Part shown: piece by piece, positions 6,787-14,696 of the stretch | Layout of the letters: every line of letters begins with the position of its first letter | Numbering within the stretch: the stretch's first letter is position 1 | Assembly (NCBI GenBank): GCA_034432855.1 | Contig: DAOUBA010000017.1 | Coordinates: forward strand, 1-29,963 | Length of the DNA: 29,963 nt | Reading direction: 5' to 3' | DNA from: DAOUBA01 sp034432855 | GTDB taxonomy: Bacteria; Chloroflexota; Anaerolineae; B4-G1 | Made by a program: the position numbers and the translations under genes | Notes under the pieces: model-generated | The model's input: only the letters and a program-made list of their open reading frames with translations | Database searches by the model: none | Told to the model about the DNA's origin: nothing

Positions 6787-7662
6787 TGTGAGACCAACGC
6801 AGTGAAACGTCTGATTGATACACGGGTTGTCATTGTGGGCCTGGGGCTGATGGGGGCATCGCTCGCCGGCGCCTTGCGCGGCAAGTGCCGTGAGGTCGTC
6901 GGTGTGGCACGGCGGGAGGAGACAATCGAGCAGGCACTCGCACGCGGGCTGTTGGATCGCGCTACAACTGACCTGCCCGCTGGTGTACGAGACGCCGACG
7001 TGATCGTGCTGGCGACGCCGGTGCGTACCATCGTCCGGCAACTCGAAGAGATCGGCACGCTCGCGCCGGCAGGCTGCCTGGTGATGGACCTGGGCAGCAC
7101 CAAGCGCGAAATTGTGGCGACGATGGAACGGTTACCCGCACACATCCAACCGCTTGGCGGTCACCCGATGTGCGGCAAGGAACTCGCTGGCATCGAGGCC
7201 GCCGATCCAACGCTATATCACGAGCGTACCTTCATCCTGACCCCGCTCGCGCGCACATCAAAGGACGCGCTTGCGCTGGGAATCGCATTGGCCGAGGCCG
7301 CAGGCGCCCGCCCGCTCGTGCTCGACGCCGACCGGCAAGATTACCTGGTGGCAACGCTCAGTCATCTGCCCTACGTCATCGCCTGCGCGCTCGTCGCCAC
7401 TGCCGATGCCACGACCTCCTCCGATCCCGCCGCCTGGCAAATCGTGGCGGGGGGCTTTCGTGATACCTCGCGCGTCGCCGGCAGCGACGTGACGATGATG
7501 GTGGACATTCTGCTGACCAATCGGAAGCACGTGCTGAACGCGCTCAGGGCGTATGACGCTCAATTCCACAACCTGATGCGTTTGTTAGAGGTCGGTGACG
7601 AGGGTGAAATGAGAGCGATGTTGGGCAGGATTCGGGCAATGCGGAAAGAGATGTTCCCGTGA
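6784..7662 (+). CDS. tyrA: Prephenate dehydrogenase
   Basis: 292 aa. Oxidative decarboxylation of prephenate to 4-hydroxyphenylpyruvate for Tyr. The N-terminal Rossmann domain has VIVGLGLMGASLAG; the substrate region has GGHPMCGKELAG and the C-terminal helical dimerisation domain is present with GGFRDTSRVAGSD. No ACT domain is fused, so feedback control may rest on DAHP synthase and the leader. An arogenate-specific enzyme cannot be excluded. The start ATG 6784 has no ribosome site and lies in the outer arm of a palindrome; an alternative GTG at 6802 also lacks one. The ends of the gene are bracketed by two related hairpin elements. Confidence 0.95.
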   Translation: MCETNAVKRLIDTRVVIVGLGLMGASLAGALRGKCREVVGVARREETIEQALARGLLDRATTDLPAGVRDADVIVLATPVRTIVRQLEEIGTLAPAGCLVMDLGSTKREIVATMERLPAHIQPLGGHPMCGKELAGIEAADPTLYHERTFILTPLARTSKDALALGIALAEAAGARPLVLDADRQDYLVATLSHLPYVIACALVATADATTSSDPAAWQIVAGGFRDTSRVAGSDVTMMVDILLTNRKHVLNALRAYDAQFHNLMRLLEVGDEGEMRAMLGRIRAMRKEMFP

Positions 7663-7675
7663 AACGAGAAACGTA

Positions 7676-7706
7676 AAGCGTAAGACGCAAGGTGCGTTTT
7701 ACGCTT
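7676..7706. repeat. Palindromic element between tyrA and aroA
   Basis: Stem GCGTAAGACGCA / TGCGTTTTACGC (7678-7689 with 7693-7704, one G-U pair), extended by two A-T pairs, loop AGG. The units GCGTAA/ACGTAA echo the element upstream of tyrA. It is not followed by a T run, so read-through into aroA is expected. Confidence 0.75.
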
Positions 7707-7729
7707 CGCATTCTGCATAGGGAGATTCA

Positions 7730-9100
7730 ATGGGCCGACTTGCTATACATCCTGGCAAAGTGTTACGCGGGCACATCCGCGTCCCCGGCGATAAATCCAT
7801 CTCCCACCGGGCCATGTTGTTGGGGGCGCTAGCCGAGGGGACGAGCCATATCACGGGGGCTTTACTCTCCGGCGATTGCCTGGCAACGCTCGGCTGTTTG
7901 CGCATGTTAGGTGTCGAGATTGAGACCCCCATCCCCGGCCCTTCCCCCTATGAGGGGGAAGGGAGTCGCACGACCACAGTGATAGTGCACGGGCGCGGGT
8001 TACATGGGTTGCGCGCTCCTGCCGCGCCGCTCGATTGCGTGCGCTCCGGCACGACGATGCGGTTGCTGGCAGGTATTCTGACCGGGCAGCCGTTCGAGAG
8101 CATCCTCACCGGCGATCCGCAACTCTTGCGCCGGCCGATGCGCCGCGTGGTCGAGCCGCTGCGCCGGATGGAGGCCAACATCGAGGACGACGAGGGGCAC
8201 GGGCCGCTCATCATCCGCGGACGGAAACTGCGCGGATACGACCACACTCTGCCTGTCGCCAGCGCCCAGGTCAAGAGCGCGTTGCTGTTGGCGGGCCTCT
8301 ACGCCGACGGCCCGACGACGGTGCGGGAGCCAGGCCCGTCACGAGACCATACCGAAAGAATGCTTAGAGCCCAAATCTGCAAGTCTGCAAGTCTGCAAGT
8401 TCCTGATCACCAATCACCAATCACTCACCATGACGGAGACTGGACGATCAACCCTGCCCTGATTGACCGCCTGAGCTCGTTCGCCATGGCGGTTCCCGGC
8501 GACATCTCTTCGGCGGCATTTCCGCTGGCGGCAGCGGTGTTGGCGCCTGGCTCGGAAGTGACCGTCGCGGGGGTCGGCGTCAATCCCACGCGGACGGGGC
8601 TGCTGGATGTGCTGCAGGCGATGGGCGCCGAGATCGCGATCGAGAATGCGCGCGAGCAGTGTGGCGAACCGGTCGCCGACGTGACCGCCCGTGCGTCGGC
8701 CCTGCACGGCATCGAGATAGGCGGTGCGACCGTCGTGCGGATGATTGACGAGTTTCCCATCCTGGCTGTCGTCGCCACGCAAGCGGAGGGCAGGACGGTC
8801 GTGCGCGATGCGGCAGAGTTGCGCGCCAAGGAAAGCGATCGCATCGCCACCGTCGTCGAGGAATTGGGCAAGATGGGCGCACACATCGAGCCGCTGCCGG
8901 ATGGATTTGTGGTCGAGGGGCCGACGCATCTTAAAGGTACGGCCGTCTCCAGCCACGGCGACCACCGGCTGGCGATGGCATTAGCCGTAGCGGGCCTGGT
9001 CGCGGAAGGTGGAACCATCATTGACGATATTGCCTGCGCCGCTGATTCGTTCCCTAGATTTGTCGAGACGATGCGGGAGATCGGAGCCAGTTATGATTGA
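7730..9100 (+). CDS. aroA: EPSP synthase (3-phosphoshikimate 1-carboxyvinyltransferase)
   Basis: 456 aa, ribosome site AGGGAGA. It transfers enolpyruvate from PEP to shikimate 3-phosphate. Family motifs in order: DKSISHRAMLLG (PEP/S3P site), SGTTMRLLAG, PSRDHTERML, VPGDISSAAF, DEFPILA, RAKESDRI and HGDHRLAMALAVAG. It is longer than the common length of about 430, because two low-complexity segments interrupt it: a palindrome coding for PGPSPYEGEG at 7939-7963 and a 7/8-bp tandem array at 8373-8425 just after the PSRDHTERM motif. Both keep the frame and lie in loops, so the enzyme is probably active. Its stop overlaps the aroE start by 8 bp. Confidence 0.96.
   Translation: MGRLAIHPGKVLRGHIRVPGDKSISHRAMLLGALAEGTSHITGALLSGDCLATLGCLRMLGVEIETPIPGPSPYEGEGSRTTTVIVHGRGLHGLRAPAAPLDCVRSGTTMRLLAGILTGQPFESILTGDPQLLRRPMRRVVEPLRRMEANIEDDEGHGPLIIRGRKLRGYDHTLPVASAQVKSALLLAGLYADGPTTVREPGPSRDHTERMLRAQICKSASLQVPDHQSPITHHDGDWTINPALIDRLSSFAMAVPGDISSAAFPLAAAVLAPGSEVTVAGVGVNPTRTGLLDVLQAMGAEIAIENAREQCGEPVADVTARASALHGIEIGGATVVRMIDEFPILAVVATQAEGRTVVRDAAELRAKESDRIATVVEELGKMGAHIEPLPDGFVVEGPTHLKGTAVSSHGDHRLAMALAVAGLVAEGGTIIDDIACAADSFPRFVETMREIGASYD
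7939..7963. repeat. Palindrome inserted in aroA
   Basis: Perfect 10-bp stem CCCTTCCCCC / GGGGGAAGGG with loop TATGA, coding for PSPYEGEG within aroA. The segment is absent from the family consensus at this point as I recall it. Confidence 0.8.
8373..8425. repeat. Octamer plus heptamer tandem array in aroA
   Basis: AAATCTGC then AAGTCTGC twice (8-bp units, 8373-8396), a short junction, then GATCACC, AATCACC, AATCACT (7-bp units, 8405-8425). Reading frame is kept; it codes for a Ser/His/Gln-rich linker. Confidence 0.88.
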
Positions 9101-9980
9101 TGGCCACACTCAAATCGTGGGACTGATCGGCTGGCCGGTGGAGCACAGCCTCTCGCCAGCGATGCACAATGCAGCGTTTGACGCGCTGGGGCTGAACTGG
9201 CGCTACATTCCGCTGCCGGTCGCGCCGGGACAGGTCGAAGCAGCGGTGAAGGGCATCGCCGCGCTGGGATTTCGCGGCGCTAACGTGACCGTGCCGCATA
9301 AGCAGGCTGTGATCCCTGCGCTCGATGCTGTCGCCCGCGACGCCGCCCGGTTCGGCGCGGTCAATACCATCCTCGTCGAGCGGGATGCAGATGGAAAGGC
9401 GACATTGACCGGCCACAACACCGACTACAGGGGATTCACGGGCGCCTTGCGGCGGGCCGGCTTCGATCCGGCCGGCAAACGCGCGGTCATTGTGGGCGCA
9501 GGCGGCGTGGCCCGCGCGGCAGTGTTTGCGTTGCTCGAGGCGGGCGCTGCAGACATCCTGCTGTTCGACATTGCGCCGCGACAGGTCGAGGCGCTTATTG
9601 CCGACATGGGCAGCCCTGGGGCAGGGACGAGCCCTGCCCCTACGGTGCACACGTTGCCGCAGACGGATGAGAATCTCGTCGAATCGTCCCGCGCTGCCGA
9701 TTTGCTGGTGAACGCGACTCCGGTGGGAATGTGGCCTCACGTCGAGAGCTCGATCTGGCCCGGAGACGCGCCGGTTCCGGCTCATCTGGTCGTCTTCGAC
9801 CTGGTCTACAATCCGCCAGAGACGCGGCTCTTGCGCCAGGCACGGGAGGCGGGGGCATACACCATCGGCGGATTGGGGATGCTGGTCGAGCAGGGAGCAT
9901 TGGCATTCGAGATGTGGACCGGCCATCCCGCACCGGTCGAACTGATGACCTCGGTGTGTGAGCGGGCATTGAAGGGTTGA
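9093..9980 (+). CDS. aroE: Shikimate dehydrogenase
   Basis: 295 aa from ATG 9093, which overlaps the aroA stop by 8 bp (ATGATTGA) and places the family start MIDGHTQIVGLIGWPVEHS correctly. It reduces 3-dehydroshikimate to shikimate with NADPH. Substrate-binding motifs: HSLSPAMHNAAF, VPHK with the catalytic Lys, and NTDYRGF with the catalytic Asp. The nucleotide domain has GAGGVARAAVFAL and NATPVGMWP. A 23-bp perfect palindrome at 9618-9640 is embedded in frame (coding for PGAGTSPAP) in the Rossmann half. Translational coupling with aroA and a 1-bp gap to aroC indicate a tight operon. Confidence 0.96.
   Translation: MIDGHTQIVGLIGWPVEHSLSPAMHNAAFDALGLNWRYIPLPVAPGQVEAAVKGIAALGFRGANVTVPHKQAVIPALDAVARDAARFGAVNTILVERDADGKATLTGHNTDYRGFTGALRRAGFDPAGKRAVIVGAGGVARAAVFALLEAGAADILLFDIAPRQVEALIADMGSPGAGTSPAPTVHTLPQTDENLVESSRAADLLVNATPVGMWPHVESSIWPGDAPVPAHLVVFDLVYNPPETRLLRQAREAGAYTIGGLGMLVEQGALAFEMWTGHPAPVELMTSVCERALKG
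9618..9640. repeat. Palindrome inserted in aroE
   Basis: Perfect 9-bp stem GGGGCAGGG / CCCTGCCCC with loop ACGAG. Codes for a Gly/Pro/Ala stretch inside the NADP domain. Confidence 0.8.
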
Positions 9981-9981
9981 G

Positions 9982-11139
9982 ATGCTGCGTTTCCTGACGG
10001 CTGGTGAATCGCACGGCCCCTGTCTGGTCGCTATCGTCGAAGGGCTGCCCGCAGGACTTGTCGTGGATGTGGAAGCCATCAACCGCGACCTGGCCCGCCG
10101 GCAGAGAGGCTATGGCCGCGGCGGGCGTATGCAGATCGAGCGCGACCGGGTCGAAATCCTGAGCGGCGTGATCGCCGGCAAAACGACGGGCGCGCCGGTG
10201 ACGCTGCGCATCGAGAATCGGGATTGGGCCAACTGGCGCGATCACTGGGCCACAGGCGATCTCCCCCGGCTGACCGTGCCGCGTCCCGGCCACGCCGACT
10301 ATGCCGGGATGCTCAAGTACGGCCTGGATGACACGCGGCCTGTTCTGGAGCGGGCCAGCGCCCGCGAGACGGCGGCGCGCGTGGCAGTGGGCGCGCTGGC
10401 AAAACTCTTGCTCGCCGAGTTCGGCATCGCGGTGGGGAGTTACGTCGAGGCCATCGGCGAGGTCGTCGCCGCCATCCCCGATCTGCCACCTGCCGAATTG
10501 TGGGCGCGGGCTGAAGCGAGCGACGTGCGTTGCCCAAACGAGCAAGCAGCCCAACAGATGAGAGCAGCGATTGACGCGGCGCGCCGGGCGGGCGATTCGT
10601 TGGGCGGCGTATTCGTCGTCACGGCTACAGGCGTGCCGGCGGGATTGGGCAGCCACGCGCACTGGGACCGGCGGCTGGATGCGCGGCTCGCTGCAGCGGT
10701 GATGTCCATCCCGGCGATCAAGGGGGTCGAGATTGGGCCGGCGTTCGAGAATGCGCGGCTGCCGGGGACGAAGGTGCACGACGAGTTTCAAAGAATCAGC
10801 GAATCGGCGAATCGGCTGATCACGAATCACGAATCACGAATCACGATTACACGGACATCGAACCGGGCGGGGGGCATCGAGGGCGGGATGAGCAACGGGA
10901 TGCCCATCGTGGTGCGGGCGGCGATGAAGCCGATCCCGACGACGGTGACGCCGCTCAAGTCGGCAGACCTGGCGACGGGGGAGCCGGCTCAGACGCAGTA
11001 CCAGCGGTCAGATGTATGTGCGGTGCCGGCTGCTTCCGTCGTCGGCGAGGCGATGGTGGCGTGGACGCTGGCCGAGGCGCTGGTGGAGAAGATGGGGGGC
11101 GATAGCCTACAGGAGATGATACGACAGAAATGTCAATGA
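9982..11139 (+). CDS. aroC: Chorismate synthase
   Basis: 385 aa, ATG one base after the aroE stop. It makes chorismate from EPSP using reduced FMN. Motifs: GESHGPCLVAIVEGLPAG at the N-terminus, RRQRGYGRGGRM, RPGHADYAG, RASARETAARVAVGA and RAGGIEGGMSNG. A tandem repeat array (10794-10846) sits just before the last of these, in the loop that usually reads HDEI followed by about ten residues, lengthening it. The enzyme is otherwise complete. The next aro gene is 285 bp away, the only large gap in the operon; that gap holds an antisense PIN-domain remnant. Confidence 0.97.
   Translation: MLRFLTAGESHGPCLVAIVEGLPAGLVVDVEAINRDLARRQRGYGRGGRMQIERDRVEILSGVIAGKTTGAPVTLRIENRDWANWRDHWATGDLPRLTVPRPGHADYAGMLKYGLDDTRPVLERASARETAARVAVGALAKLLLAEFGIAVGSYVEAIGEVVAAIPDLPPAELWARAEASDVRCPNEQAAQQMRAAIDAARRAGDSLGGVFVVTATGVPAGLGSHAHWDRRLDARLAAAVMSIPAIKGVEIGPAFENARLPGTKVHDEFQRISESANRLITNHESRITITRTSNRAGGIEGGMSNGMPIVVRAAMKPIPTTVTPLKSADLATGEPAQTQYQRSDVCAVPAASVVGEAMVAWTLAEALVEKMGGDSLQEMIRQKCQ
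10794..10846. repeat. Octamer plus heptamer tandem array in aroC
   Basis: AATCAGCG, AATCGGCG, AATCGGCT (8-bp units, 10794-10817), one G, then ATCACGA four times (7-bp units, 10819-10846). It codes for a peptide with ITNHESRIT. The reading frame is kept. Confidence 0.92.
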
Positions 11140-11412
11140 GACTGTGAGAATCAGCGCGACTGCATTTCGAGCATCATCTTTCACGGGTCGGTTGGGGTTA
11201 TCTGTGAGGAGTCCCTCAGCCGCAGCGGCGCTCAAGAGGTCATCGTCAGCCGACACGAAGGCGAGAGGCGCCAGGTCGTATGCGATCAAAGCGCGATTGA
11301 GGTGCAATGCACAAGCCAGATGAACCGCGTCGTACCCGCGCAAGCGATGCCGGCTGGTCAGTTCGATGGCCTCATCTACGACCAGGCGGTTGACTGCTAC
11401 CAGTGCATCCGC
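11107..11412 (-). pseudogene. C-terminal remnant of a VapC-type PIN-domain toxin
   Basis: The minus-strand frame between about 11406 and 11190 reads like the last two thirds of a PIN ribonuclease domain: VDEAIELT, RLRGYDAVHLACAL with the conserved Asp, then FVSADDDLLSAAAAEGL. The N-terminal third with the first catalytic Asp is missing; upstream the frame simply runs antisense through aroK. No VapB antitoxin is seen. The frame ends at 11107, overlapping the aroC 3' end. It is interpreted as debris of a toxin-antitoxin locus inserted between aroC and aroKB and later truncated. Confidence 0.7.
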
Positions 11413-11424
11413 GGGAGAGGGTGT

Positions 11425-13014
11425 GTGATTAATATCGTCATCACCGGCTTTATGGGCACCGGAAAAACCGCCGTCGGGCGCGAGGTGGCGCGGCGGCTGG
11501 GGCGTGAGTTTGTGGATATGGACGTGGTCATCGAGGCGCACGCCGGCAAGCCGATCCCCCGCATCTTTGCCGAGGACGGAGAACCGGCCTTCCGCCAAAT
11601 GGAGACCGCGCTGTGCGAGGAATTGAGCGCGCGCGATGGCCTGGTGATCGCTACCGGCGGCGGGGCATTGGTCAATCCGGCCAATCGGGCCGCGATGATG
11701 CGCAGCGGCGTGGTCGTCTGCCTCGTCGCCAGCCCGGACGAAATCCTGAACCGCGTGGGCGGCGACGCAAGCCGGCCCCTCCTCCAGGTCCCCGACCCGC
11801 GCGCCCGCATCGTCGAACTGCTGGCGGCGCGGCGCGAGGCGTATGCGGCGATCCCCTGGCAAGTGGAGACTACCGGCCTCTCGGTCGAAGAGATCGCTGC
11901 GCGGGTGATCGAAATCGCCGGATTCGAGACGCTCATCGTCCACTACCCCGGCGGCGAGTATCCCATCCACATCGGCGTGGGGGCACTCGCGCATATCGGC
12001 GGTGCGCTACGCGCGGCAGGCGCGCCGGAGAGAAGCCGCGTCGCTGTCGTCTCCAACCCTACCGTCGCGCCGCTGTACGGCGGGCAGGTCGAGGAATCGT
12101 TGCACACGGCGGGATTCCGACCATTTGCCTGCACGATGCCCGACGGCGAGCAGCACAAGACGCTGGATACGGTCAAGTCGCTCTACGATCAATTCCTGGC
12201 CGGTGGACTGGATCGCAGCGGGACCGTGCTGGCGTTGGGCGGCGGCGTGGTGGGAGACGTGGCCGGTTACGCGGCGGCGACCTTTATGCGCGGCGTGCGC
12301 TTCGCGCAGGTTCCCACCTCGCTCCTGGCGATGGTGGACGCCAGCGTTGGCGGCAAGACCGGTGTGGACCTGCCGCAGGGCAAGAATCTGGTCGGGGCAT
12401 TCAAGCAACCTGTCGTCGTCGTGATTGATCCTGCGGTGCTGGCGACCCTGCCACCCGACGAGTTCCGCTGCGGGATGGCGGAGGTGATCAAACATGGGGT
12501 CATCGGTGACGCCGTGCTCTTTTCCGAATTGGAATCGGCGAGTCAGCGAATCAACGAATCACCAATCACTAATCCTCAATCCCTAATCACTCGCTCCCTC
12601 AGGGTCAAGGTTGCAGTAGTCGAGGAGGATCCGTTCGAAAGCGGGCGCCGCGCGGTGCTGAATCTGGGACACACGACGGGGCACGCGCTGGAACGGCTGA
12701 GCGGCTATGAGATGCGCCATGGGGACGCGGTCAGCATCGGCATGGTCGTTGCGGCAGGTATCGCGGTCGAACTGGGCCGCGCCGATCCGACGTTGCCGGA
12801 CCGTATCGAAGCCGTTCTGGAAGCGTGGGGACTGCCGACGCGCTGCCCTCCGCTCGCCGCCGGGGATCTCTGGGCGGCGATGGCGCACGACAAGAAGCGG
12901 CAGGGACGCGGCCTGCGCTGGGTGCTTCCGCGCGCTATCGGCGAAGTCGAGATTGTGGAGGACGTACCAGAAAAAGTCGTCAGAACAGTCTTGCACCGCC
13001 TGGGAGCGATATAG
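11425..13014 (+). CDS. aroKB: Bifunctional shikimate kinase / 3-dehydroquinate synthase
   Basis: 529 aa from GTG 11425 (GGGAGAGG upstream); a longer open frame begins further left but that part is antisense to the PIN remnant. Shikimate kinase, about residues 1-165: P-loop GFMGTGKT at 8-15, FVDMD, ATGGGALVNP. 3-Dehydroquinate synthase, about 167-529: PDGEQHKT, LGGGVVGDVAGYAAATFMRG, VDASVGGKTGVD, GMAEVIKHGVI and NLGHTTGHALE, the last two giving zinc ligands. The fusion joins pathway steps five and two and is known in Thermotoga and Chloroflexota. A tandem repeat array (12533-12591) encodes a helix-connecting segment of the synthase part with little change in length. Confidence 0.96.
   Translation: MINIVITGFMGTGKTAVGREVARRLGREFVDMDVVIEAHAGKPIPRIFAEDGEPAFRQMETALCEELSARDGLVIATGGGALVNPANRAAMMRSGVVVCLVASPDEILNRVGGDASRPLLQVPDPRARIVELLAARREAYAAIPWQVETTGLSVEEIAARVIEIAGFETLIVHYPGGEYPIHIGVGALAHIGGALRAAGAPERSRVAVVSNPTVAPLYGGQVEESLHTAGFRPFACTMPDGEQHKTLDTVKSLYDQFLAGGLDRSGTVLALGGGVVGDVAGYAAATFMRGVRFAQVPTSLLAMVDASVGGKTGVDLPQGKNLVGAFKQPVVVVIDPAVLATLPPDEFRCGMAEVIKHGVIGDAVLFSELESASQRINESPITNPQSLITRSLRVKVAVVEEDPFESGRRAVLNLGHTTGHALERLSGYEMRHGDAVSIGMVVAAGIAVELGRADPTLPDRIEAVLEAWGLPTRCPPLAAGDLWAAMAHDKKRQGRGLRWVLPRAIGEVEIVEDVPEKVVRTVLHRLGAI
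12533..12591. repeat. Octamer plus heptamer tandem array in aroB part of aroKB
   Basis: AATCGGCG, AGTCAGCG, AATCAACG (8-bp units), then AATCACC, AATCACT, AATCCTC, AATCCCT, AATCACT (7-bp units). Same unit order as in aroC. The encoded stretch (SPITNPQSLITRS) replaces a segment of similar length in family members. Confidence 0.92.
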
Positions 13015-13020
13015 TCCTCC

Positions 13021-13049
13021 TTGACGACGCTCATATTCTGTGCTAAAAT
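13021..13049 (+). promoter_or_regulatory. Promoter of the serA unit
   Basis: TTGACG at 13021-13026, 17-bp spacer, TAAAAT at 13044-13049 with an extended TGC before it. It begins 7 bp after the aroKB stop; the predicted leader is about 56 nt. Confidence 0.85.
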
Positions 13050-13111
13050 CGCCGTTCAATGAGCACCGTTGCCTGTGCGACGACATCTCGATCCACCCAG
13101 AGGAGGACATT

Positions 13112-14686
13112 ATGAAAGTATTGGTCTCTGATCCACTGGCCCAGGATGGGCTGGACATTCTACGGCAGTCATTCGAGGTAGATGTCAAGACCGGATTGAA
13201 GGAAGACGAACTGGTCAGCATCATTGGTGATTATGATGCATTGGTCGTACGTAGTGGCACCAAGGTGACTGCGCGTATCATCGAGGCAGGCAAAAAGTTG
13301 CAGGTCATCGGGCGTGCGGGCGTCGGTGTGGACAATGTGGACGTCGAAGCCGCGACGCGCTGCGGCATCGTGGTCATCAACGCGCCCGATGGCAACACCA
13401 TCGCCGCCGCCGAACATACCATCGCGCTGATGCTGGCGCTGGCGCGGCACATCCCGCAGGCGCACGCCTCGCTGGTTCTCCAACGCAAATGGGACCGCAA
13501 GTCGTTTATGGGCATCGAGGTCACCGGCAAGACACTGGGGGTGATCGGTTTGGGGCGCATAGGCCGCGAGGTCGCGCAGCGTGGGCGCGGGCTAGGCATG
13601 CGCGTCCTGGGCTACGACCCCTACGTGTCGGGAGACTTGGCCGCCAGCCTGGGCATCGAAATCTGCGCGCTCGACGATTTGCTGGCGCAGTCCGATTTCG
13701 TCACCGTCCACGTCCCCAAGACCGCCGCCACTGTGGGGCTGATTGGGCGGCGGGAGTTGGGGCTGATGAAACCTACGGCGCGGCTCATCAACTGCGCACG
13801 CGGCGGCATTGTGGACGAGGCGGCGCTCCAGGAAGTGCTGGCGGCGGGCAAACTGGCCGGCGCTGCGCTCGACGTGTTTGCCAACGAACCGCCCTTCGAA
13901 AGCACGTTGCTGGATAGCCCGAACCTGATCGCCACGCCGCACCTGGGCGCTTCGACGCACGAGGCACAGGTGGCCGTTGCTTACGACGTGGCGCAGCAGG
14001 TCGTAGACATTCTATCCGGCCGACCGCCCAAACACCCGGTCAACGCGCCTGTGATCCCGGCAGAAGTCCAGGCGCAGTTATTACCCTTCTGCGAACTCGC
14101 CGAACGACTGGGACGCGCAGCCCGGCAATTGGGAGAGACACCCCTGAACCAGGTCCGCATCACGTATGCCGGACAACTGGCCGGGATGGACACGGACCTC
14201 CTGCGCGCGCTGGTCATCAAAGGGTTGTTCCAGGACGTAGTCGAAGCGCGCATCACGCCAGTCAATGCGACGCTGGTTGCCCGCGATCACGGGTTGCGTG
14301 TGACCGAGGAAAAGACCGGCGATGCGGGGCATTTCGCCAACCTGATCACGCTCGCGTTCGACGACGCCGGGAAGGAACGGCTGATCGCCGGCACGATGAT
14401 GCACGGCGAACCTTTTGCCGTGCGGGTTGACGAGTATTGGCTGGATTTTGTCTTGCGTGGCTATCAACTGCTCGCCTTCCATCGAGACCGTCCGGGGATG
14501 ATCGGCGCGGTGGGACAGGTGACGGCGAAGCACGACATCAACATTGCCTTCATGGGATTGGGACGTCTGCAGCCGCGTGGCGACGCGCTGATGGCGCTCA
14601 CGTTAGACGAGTACGCTCCGGCGGAGGTGCTAGAGGAGATCAAACAGATACCAGACATTTATTCGGTACGGCTGCTGCAGTTGTGA
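13112..14686 (+). CDS. serA: D-3-phosphoglycerate dehydrogenase
   Basis: 524 aa from ATG 13112 with AGGAGG at 13101-13106; the open frame to the left crosses its own promoter and is not used. First step of Ser synthesis, oxidising 3-phosphoglycerate. Catalytic domains hold the NAD motif GLGRIG (146-151) and the triad R230 (NCARGG), E259 (ANEPP) and H277 (PHLGAST). The long form is complete: an ASB allosteric-substrate domain (about 320-450) and a C-terminal ACT domain (about 452-524), which binds Ser in feedback-regulated enzymes. It heads a unit with its own promoter. Ser also feeds Trp synthesis, but no trp genes are visible. Confidence 0.96.
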   Translation: MKVLVSDPLAQDGLDILRQSFEVDVKTGLKEDELVSIIGDYDALVVRSGTKVTARIIEAGKKLQVIGRAGVGVDNVDVEAATRCGIVVINAPDGNTIAAAEHTIALMLALARHIPQAHASLVLQRKWDRKSFMGIEVTGKTLGVIGLGRIGREVAQRGRGLGMRVLGYDPYVSGDLAASLGIEICALDDLLAQSDFVTVHVPKTAATVGLIGRRELGLMKPTARLINCARGGIVDEAALQEVLAAGKLAGAALDVFANEPPFESTLLDSPNLIATPHLGASTHEAQVAVAYDVAQQVVDILSGRPPKHPVNAPVIPAEVQAQLLPFCELAERLGRAARQLGETPLNQVRITYAGQLAGMDTDLLRALVIKGLFQDVVEARITPVNATLVARDHGLRVTEEKTGDAGHFANLITLAFDDAGKERLIAGTMMHGEPFAVRVDEYWLDFVLRGYQLLAFHRDRPGMIGAVGQVTAKHDINIAFMGLGRLQPRGDALMALTLDEYAPAEVLEEIKQIPDIYSVRLLQL

Positions 14687-14696
14687 CCTGTGTTGC

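Noticed and set aside
9054..10830. Minus-strand ORFs of 342 and 396 codons opposite aroE and aroC
   Set aside because: Arg/His/Pro-rich composition, no recognisable domain, and exact opposition to conserved plus-strand enzymes mark them as shadows.
11302..11424. Longer N-terminus of aroKB
   Set aside because: It reads antisense through the PIN remnant and shows no kinase homology; GTG 11425 with a GGGAGAGG site gives the family N-terminus.
8373..12591. CRISPR arrays
   Set aside because: Units are 7-8 bp without spacers, lie in coding frames, and no cas genes are present.
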